From contig NZ_JABMCZ010000004.1 of assembly GCF_013186535.1 (NCBI RefSeq), positions 434,001-498,000 of the forward strand: a stretch of DNA of 64,000 bases. The letters run 5' to 3'. Made by a program: the position numbers and the translations under genes. This DNA comes from Nocardia terpenica (lineage in GTDB: Bacteria; Actinomycetota; Actinomycetes; Mycobacteriales; Mycobacteriaceae). Within the stretch, counting starts at the first letter, position 1. Every line of letters begins with the position of its first letter. Under the pieces are notes generated by a model that saw nothing but the letters and a program-made list of their open reading frames with translations, was not told the DNA's origin and ran no database searches. Of the stretch, positions 59,343-64,000 are shown in pieces.

Positions 59343-61235
59343 TCAGGCCGGGCGCACCGGCCGATACCCGTCCGGTCGTGACCACCACACGCCCTCCCCG
59401 CGGGTGCGGCCGGGCAGTCGCTGCTGGGCGGCCCGGACGGTGCGGGCGGGGATGGTTCCGGTGATCGTCCACCCGGCGGGTCCGTCCGCGGTGGTGTCGA
59501 TCTCGGCCTCCAGGGTGGCGAGCAGGGCGGTGACGGCGGCGAAAGTGTCTGCGGGAACGGCGATATCGAAGGCGTGGGTGGGTTCGTGCACCCGGGTGCC
59601 CGCGCGGCGCAGCGCCTGCGCCAGCACGATCGGGGTGAGCGAGCGGAAGTCGGCGGCGGTGCTGAGGGGCGCGGCGAAACCGGAGCGGACCAGGGTGACC
59701 GTGCAGTCGCGCACCGGCCATCCGGCGGGGCCGCGGCGCAGGGCGGCGTGCACGGTCTCCTCGATCGCGGTGTGCAAGGCGCGGGGGAGCGCGCCCAGTT
59801 CGGTCTCGTAGTCGAAGGCGTTCCCCGAGCCGAGCGGGGCCGGGGCCACGCGCAGCCCGACGGTGGCCCAGAACCCGTGCGGTCCCGGGGCCCGATATCC
59901 CATCTCCTCCACCGCGATTCCGGTCCCGGTGACGCGTTCGATGCAGTCGATGCGCGCGGCGTCGAAGCTCACCTCGAGCCCGTACTCGTCGGCGAGGGTG
60001 GCGGCGATGATCTCCCGCTGGATCTCCCCGTACAGCAGAACCGAGGTGGCCCCGTCGGGTTCGGTGCGCACCCGCAGGAAGGTGTCGCGCTCGGCGAGCT
60101 GCCGCAGGGCCGCGTGCACCCGGGCGGCGTCGCCGTCGCGGGTGCGCACCACGCTGCGCAGCGTGGGAGTCGCGAAATACGGTCGGCGCGTGCCGGTTTC
60201 GCTCGGGTCGGCGAGCCGGTCGCCGACCCGGACCGCGTCGACCCCGGTGAGGGCCCCGATCTGCCCGGCGTGCAACCGATTCCCGGCCGAGCCGACGACC
60301 CGCAGCCCGGTGGGCCGGACGGGGAAGCGGGTGCGGCCCTCGGGTTCGTCGCGTTCGACGGTCAGGGTGTCGCGGGGTCCGACTGTGCCCGAGAACAGGC
60401 GCAGATACGCGGTCTTGCCGCCGGAGCGGTCGCGATCGATGGCGAAAACCGTTCCGCGCGCGACGGTATCGGTGCTGATCGCGGGCCCCGGCAGGCCGGT
60501 GAGGGCATCGACGAGCGCCGCGACGCCCGCGCCGGTGCGTGCCGAACCGAAGTAGACCGGGTGCAGCGCACCGGCATTCGTGTGTTCGGCGAGCGCCGCG
60601 CGCAGCTCGTGCGGGGTGAGGGCGGGGCCGTCCACGACCCGGGCGAGCACCGTGTCGTCGAGATCGGCGAGCGCCTCGGCGGTGTCGGCGGCGAAGGCGG
60701 GATCGTCGAGGGAACGGGGGAGGGCGCGGGCCGCGCCGGACCCGATGCCGGTCACGGCGGTCATCGACAGCAGATGCGGCGCAACGGTTTTCCGCAGCTC
60801 GCTCAGCAGGCTGCCGTACCGCGCGCCGCCGCGGTCGATCTTGTTCACGAAAATCAGCACCGGCAACCGGATCTCGCGCACGGTGCGCATGAGCACCCGG
60901 GTGTGCGCCTGCACACCCTCCACCGCCGACACCACCAGCACGGCGGCGTCGAGCACCCCGAGCACCCGATCGACCTCGGCGACGAAGTCCGGGTGCCCCG
61001 GGGTATCGATGACGTTCACCTGGGTATCGCCGACGCGGAAAGACTCGACGGCCGAGCGCACGGTGATGCCGCGCTGTCGCTCGATGGTTCCGGTGTCGGT
61101 GCGGGTCGTTCCGGCGTCGACGCTGCCGAGGCGGTCGATGGCGCCGGTGTCGAACAGCAGCCGTTCGGTCAGGCTGGTCTTACCGGCGTCGACATGGGCG
61201 AGAATCCCGATATTGCGGGTACGGTCGATGGGCAT
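59343..61235 (-). CDS. Tetracycline ribosomal-protection-type translational GTPase (Otr(A)/Tet(M) family)
   Basis: 630 residues, EF-G-like. G motifs: HVDAGKTSLTERLL, DTPGHPDFVAEVDR, FVNKIDRGG. Domains 3-5 follow with the usual family length of about 640. Members displace tetracycline from the ribosome; Otr(A) of Streptomyces rimosus is the actinomycete example. Paralogues without proven resistance are common in actinomycetes, so the phenotype is only inferred. It starts 249 bp from the divergent lipoprotein gene. Confidence 0.82.
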   Translation of the reverse strand: MPIDRTRNIGILAHVDAGKTSLTERLLFDTGAIDRLGSVDAGTTRTDTGTIERQRGITVRSAVESFRVGDTQVNVIDTPGHPDFVAEVDRVLGVLDAAVLVVSAVEGVQAHTRVLMRTVREIRLPVLIFVNKIDRGGARYGSLLSELRKTVAPHLLSMTAVTGIGSGAARALPRSLDDPAFAADTAEALADLDDTVLARVVDGPALTPHELRAALAEHTNAGALHPVYFGSARTGAGVAALVDALTGLPGPAISTDTVARGTVFAIDRDRSGGKTAYLRLFSGTVGPRDTLTVERDEPEGRTRFPVRPTGLRVVGSAGNRLHAGQIGALTGVDAVRVGDRLADPSETGTRRPYFATPTLRSVVRTRDGDAARVHAALRQLAERDTFLRVRTEPDGATSVLLYGEIQREIIAATLADEYGLEVSFDAARIDCIERVTGTGIAVEEMGYRAPGPHGFWATVGLRVAPAPLGSGNAFDYETELGALPRALHTAIEETVHAALRRGPAGWPVRDCTVTLVRSGFAAPLSTAADFRSLTPIVLAQALRRAGTRVHEPTHAFDIAVPADTFAAVTALLATLEAEIDTTADGPAGWTITGTIPARTVRAAQQRLPGRTRGEGVWWSRPDGYRPVRPA

Positions 61236-61484
61236 CGTGGGGAGAGTCCTCGAAAGTCACTGTCCAGCAGGGAGTCTGGGGTGTTTCGAAGACTCGGCGC
61301 ATGCGTCTCTCCCTCGGTGGCCTACGGGTCACCGCAGCGTGGCACGCCGGGAGGGAACTCGGCAATCGAATTTTCCGTGTGGCCGATGACACAGCGATTC
61401 GGGTTTCGCCCGTGCCGCCCGGGCGTATTAGTGTGCGTCACGCATCCGTCGAGCTCGGATCGCCATGACCACAGAGGAATATCC

Positions 61485-61889
61485 ATGCGCCGCTTTGCGA
61501 TTGTCGTGTCCGCTCTTGCCGTTGCGCTCGGCTGCGCCGGGTGCGGGGGATCGAGCGGGGGCGGCGGCACCGCGGCGGGCAGTTCGACGCAGGCCACCAA
61601 GGCGGCCCCGACCAGCGCGGCGCAGGACGCCGCCGCGCAGTGTCAGGCGCAGCCGTGGCCGAGGCCGCTGCCCGATTTTCGCGGGCAGCGGCTGGGCGCC
61701 ACGGTGGTCGGCGCCGCCCTGTGCTTCGACATCACCGCGATCACGGCCGCCGACGGCAGCGACGTCATGCACGACCCGAAGAGCATGACCCTCCCGTGGA
61801 CGATCACCGCCCAATCCCCGGCCGCGGGCACCCCGGTCTCGAGCACCACGCCCGTCACGCTCTCGGTCGCGCAGGACAAGCGCAACTGA
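61485..61889 (+). CDS. Lipoprotein with PASTA-like C-terminal domain
   Basis: 134 residues, ATG behind AGAGGAAT. Lipoprotein signal with cysteines at 17 and 20 (LGCAGC, either could be lipidated), then a Gly/Ser/Thr/Ala linker. The last 75 residues (PLPDFRGQRLGATVVGA, AQSPAAGTPVSSTTPVTLSV) resemble a PASTA domain, which binds muropeptides or beta-lactams in other proteins. Two cysteines (about 53 and 83) may form a disulfide. Convergent with the aldo/keto reductase gene. Confidence 0.65.
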   Translation: MRRFAIVVSALAVALGCAGCGGSSGGGGTAAGSSTQATKAAPTSAAQDAAAQCQAQPWPRPLPDFRGQRLGATVVGAALCFDITAITAADGSDVMHDPKSMTLPWTITAQSPAAGTPVSSTTPVTLSVAQDKRN

Positions 61890-61932
61890 CCCGTCAGCGC
61901 GGCGGGGATCATGTCCTGGTGCAACTGACCCG

Positions 61933-61940
<8 letters not shown>
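61883..61940 (+). repeat. Short tandem direct repeat at a convergent gene junction
   Basis: GCAACTGACCCGTCAGCGC occurs at 61883-61901 and exactly again at 61922-61940, followed each time by similar sequence (CGGCGG..CATGTCCT). Copy 1 contains the stop codon of the lipoprotein gene and copy 2 that of the aldo/keto reductase gene. The small palindrome CTGAC-CC-GTCAG is within each copy. Confidence 0.85.
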
Positions 61941-62916
<976 letters not shown>

Positions 62917-62972
62917 GCGGAGAGTCCTCTCAAGTCCGTTTCGATTCTCGTGAGCCTCGCTCACAAGTCACG

Positions 62973-63003
62973 ACGCTACGACCTGGAGTGCACTCCAAGT
63001 CAA
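62973..63003 (-). promoter_or_regulatory. MerR-type promoter with 19-bp spacer, upstream of aldo/keto reductase
   Basis: On the minus strand TTGACT (63003-62998), exactly 19 bp, TAGCGT (62978-62973). The spacer contains the perfect 14-bp palindrome TGGAGTGCACTCCA (62984-62997). Long spacers with a central palindrome mark promoters activated by MerR-family twisting of the DNA. No merR gene lies in the window; the adjacent regulator is a MarR. Confidence 0.75.
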
Positions 63004-63033
63004 GTCATGGTCCCGGCATGCTTCGATCCCGTC

Positions 63034-63058
63034 ATCCCGGCATGCTTTTGGCCGGGAT
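63034..63058 (-). terminator. Hairpin at the end of marR, possible terminator
   Basis: ATCCCGGC-N9-GCCGGGAT, 8 perfect base pairs, overlapping the last base of the marR coding sequence. The T run expected of an intrinsic terminator is absent, so the role is uncertain. The related 13-mer TCCCGGCATGCTT occurs twice (63011 and 63035). Confidence 0.4.
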
Positions 63059-63504
63059 CATTCGTCCAGCAGCCCCACGAGCTTGTTCAAAGCCGTTGCC
63101 AGCGCGGCCTTCTCGGCGTCGTCGAGATCGTCGAGGGCGTCGGCGAAGCGCTGGATCCGGGCCGAGGTGAGCCCGTTGACCAGCGAATGCGCGGGCTCGG
63201 TCGCCCGCAGCAACTGGGCGCGGCCGTCCACCGGATCGGCCGTGCGCTCCAGATACCCCGATTTCTCCAGTGCCGACACGATCCGCGACATCGTCGGCGC
63301 GGTCACGCGTTCGGCGGCGGCCAGATCGCCCAGCCGCATGGGCCCGCCGCGGACCAGGGTGGCCAGCGCCGCGGCGGAACCCGGGCTCAGCGAACCGAGA
63401 TCGCCGGAGCGGCGCAGCAGCCGGGTGATCCGCCCGAGTGCCAGGTACATGTCGGCCGCCTCGGCCAGCTGTTCGGCGCTGCGCGTACGCTCCTGCTGGA
63501 TCAT
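63058..63504 (-). CDS. MarR-family transcriptional regulator
   Basis: 148 residues. Winged HTH RLGDLAAAERVTAPTMSRIVSALEKSGYLERTADPVDGRAQLL is the standard MarR pattern. Its ATG overlaps the stop of the upstream MFS gene by 4 nt, so it is co-transcribed with, and probably regulates, that exporter. Confidence 0.9.
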   Translation of the reverse strand: MIQQERTRSAEQLAEAADMYLALGRITRLLRRSGDLGSLSPGSAAALATLVRGGPMRLGDLAAAERVTAPTMSRIVSALEKSGYLERTADPVDGRAQLLRATEPAHSLVNGLTSARIQRFADALDDLDDAEKAALATALNKLVGLLDE

Positions 63505-64000
63505 CTCGTGTTCGCTCCTACTCGGTTCGGCGCACCACGGTCCGGCAACCCGGCGGCGTTTTCTGTTCCCGCAAGTATGCCCTCACGGTCCGCCTCGGCG
63601 AGTTCCTCGGTCTCGTCCACGCCGTACCTCCCGCCCGCGAACCAGGACGAGATCGCGCCGATCAGCATCATGACCGCCGCGGCGAGGAACACCACGACCA
63701 GGCCGGAATGGAACGGGCCCGAGATCAGGTGCGGGAAGAACTGCTGCCCGGTGAGCACGTCGGCGTGCACGCCCGGCTTGTCGAGGGTGCCGCTGGGGCC
63801 GAGCAGCTCCTTCAGCGGGTTGTAGCCCAGGAACGTGGCGAACAGGCTGCCCACCGGCGGCATGTCCGCGATCTGCCCGGCCACGTCGCCGGGCACGCCC
63901 TGCGCGCGCAGCCCGGAGTGCATTGCGCCCGGCAGCGTGCCGGACAGGCCGACGATCATGAGCGAGAAGAAGATTCCGATCGACAGCGCCATGCCGCCGT
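63501..64000 (-). CDS. MFS exporter, C-terminal part; 5' end outside window
   Basis: The open frame runs off the right edge; the visible 166 or so residues end a DHA2-type transporter. Membrane segments SIGIFFSLMIVGLSGTLPGA and GLVVVFLAAAVMMLIGAISSW flank a long extracytoplasmic loop (PPVGSLFATFLGYNPLKELLGP). The C-terminal tail (about 50 residues) is charged and cytosolic. A methionine inside (63992) should not be mistaken for the start. Coupled to marR by a 4-nt overlap. Confidence 0.75.
   Translation of the reverse strand, partial: GGMALSIGIFFSLMIVGLSGTLPGAMHSGLRAQGVPGDVAGQIADMPPVGSLFATFLGYNPLKELLGPSGTLDKPGVHADVLTGQQFFPHLISGPFHSGLVVVFLAAAVMMLIGAISSWFAGGRYGVDETEELAEADREGILAGTENAAGLPDRGAPNRVGANTR

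Overview
The window is high-GC DNA with strong G/C codon bias on both strands and densely packed genes. It carries a mycothiol-dependent formaldehyde dehydrogenase, ANTAR regulators, a TIGR00027-type methyltransferase, many one-component regulators and an ECF41 sigma factor. Together these point to a mycolate-type actinomycete, most likely Nocardia or a close relative (inference; no rRNA or marker gene is present). No tRNA, rRNA, CRISPR array, insertion sequence or prophage was recognised.

Layout. 0-5.6 kb: the 5' part of a TIR-WD40 protein and a chemotaxis-like signalling operon without chemoreceptors (CheB, GAF-ANTAR, CheR-PAS), with a divergent second GAF-ANTAR gene. 5.6-14.2 kb: accessory regulators and enzymes (DeoR-MFS pair, CrtI-like oxidoreductase with an autoregulated TetR, AraC/DUF2000 divergent pair, DHA2 exporter, small LuxR-type HTH protein, secreted protein). 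14.2-20.7 kb: a complete oligopeptide-type ABC importer operon. 20.8-22.4 kb: an ECF41 sigma factor (SigJ type) and its divergent carboxymuconolactone decarboxylase-like partner, with matching promoters. 22.4-24.5 kb: a GH25 lysin-like protein and a methyltransferase.

24.5-45.1 kb is the most coherent block: a choline/glycine betaine catabolic island. It contains choline dehydrogenase, a betaine ABC importer with a fused tandem permease, and a divergent three-gene Rieske monooxygenase system (ferredoxin, reductase, oxygenase). It also contains an IclR regulator, mycothiol-dependent formaldehyde dehydrogenase, L-serine dehydratase, a GcvH-like protein lacking the lipoyl lysine, heterotetrameric sarcosine oxidase (soxBDAG), a GntR regulator and a dimethylglycine oxidase. 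The inferred flow is choline to betaine to dimethylglycine to sarcosine to glycine, then via serine to pyruvate, with formaldehyde oxidised through mycothiol. The same palindrome (TGATATATCA) lies in the soxB/gntR intergenic region and upstream of the dimethylglycine oxidase gene. A different repeat (TGCGT..ACGCA) flanks the transporter/Rieske divergent promoters. No serine hydroxymethyltransferase or betaine aldehyde dehydrogenase gene is present in the window.

45.1-64 kb: a glycosyltransferase-like membrane protein, an XRE-NB-ARC-TPR regulator overlapping a cytokinin-dehydrogenase-like flavoprotein gene, and a giant hybrid histidine kinase with seven 92-residue HAMP-type repeats plus a stand-alone receiver. 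Next come AraC and TetR regulators, a tetracycline ribosomal-protection-type GTPase, a PASTA-like lipoprotein, an aldo/keto reductase with a MerR-type 19-bp-spacer promoter, and a MarR gene behind the 3' part of an MFS exporter cut by the window end.
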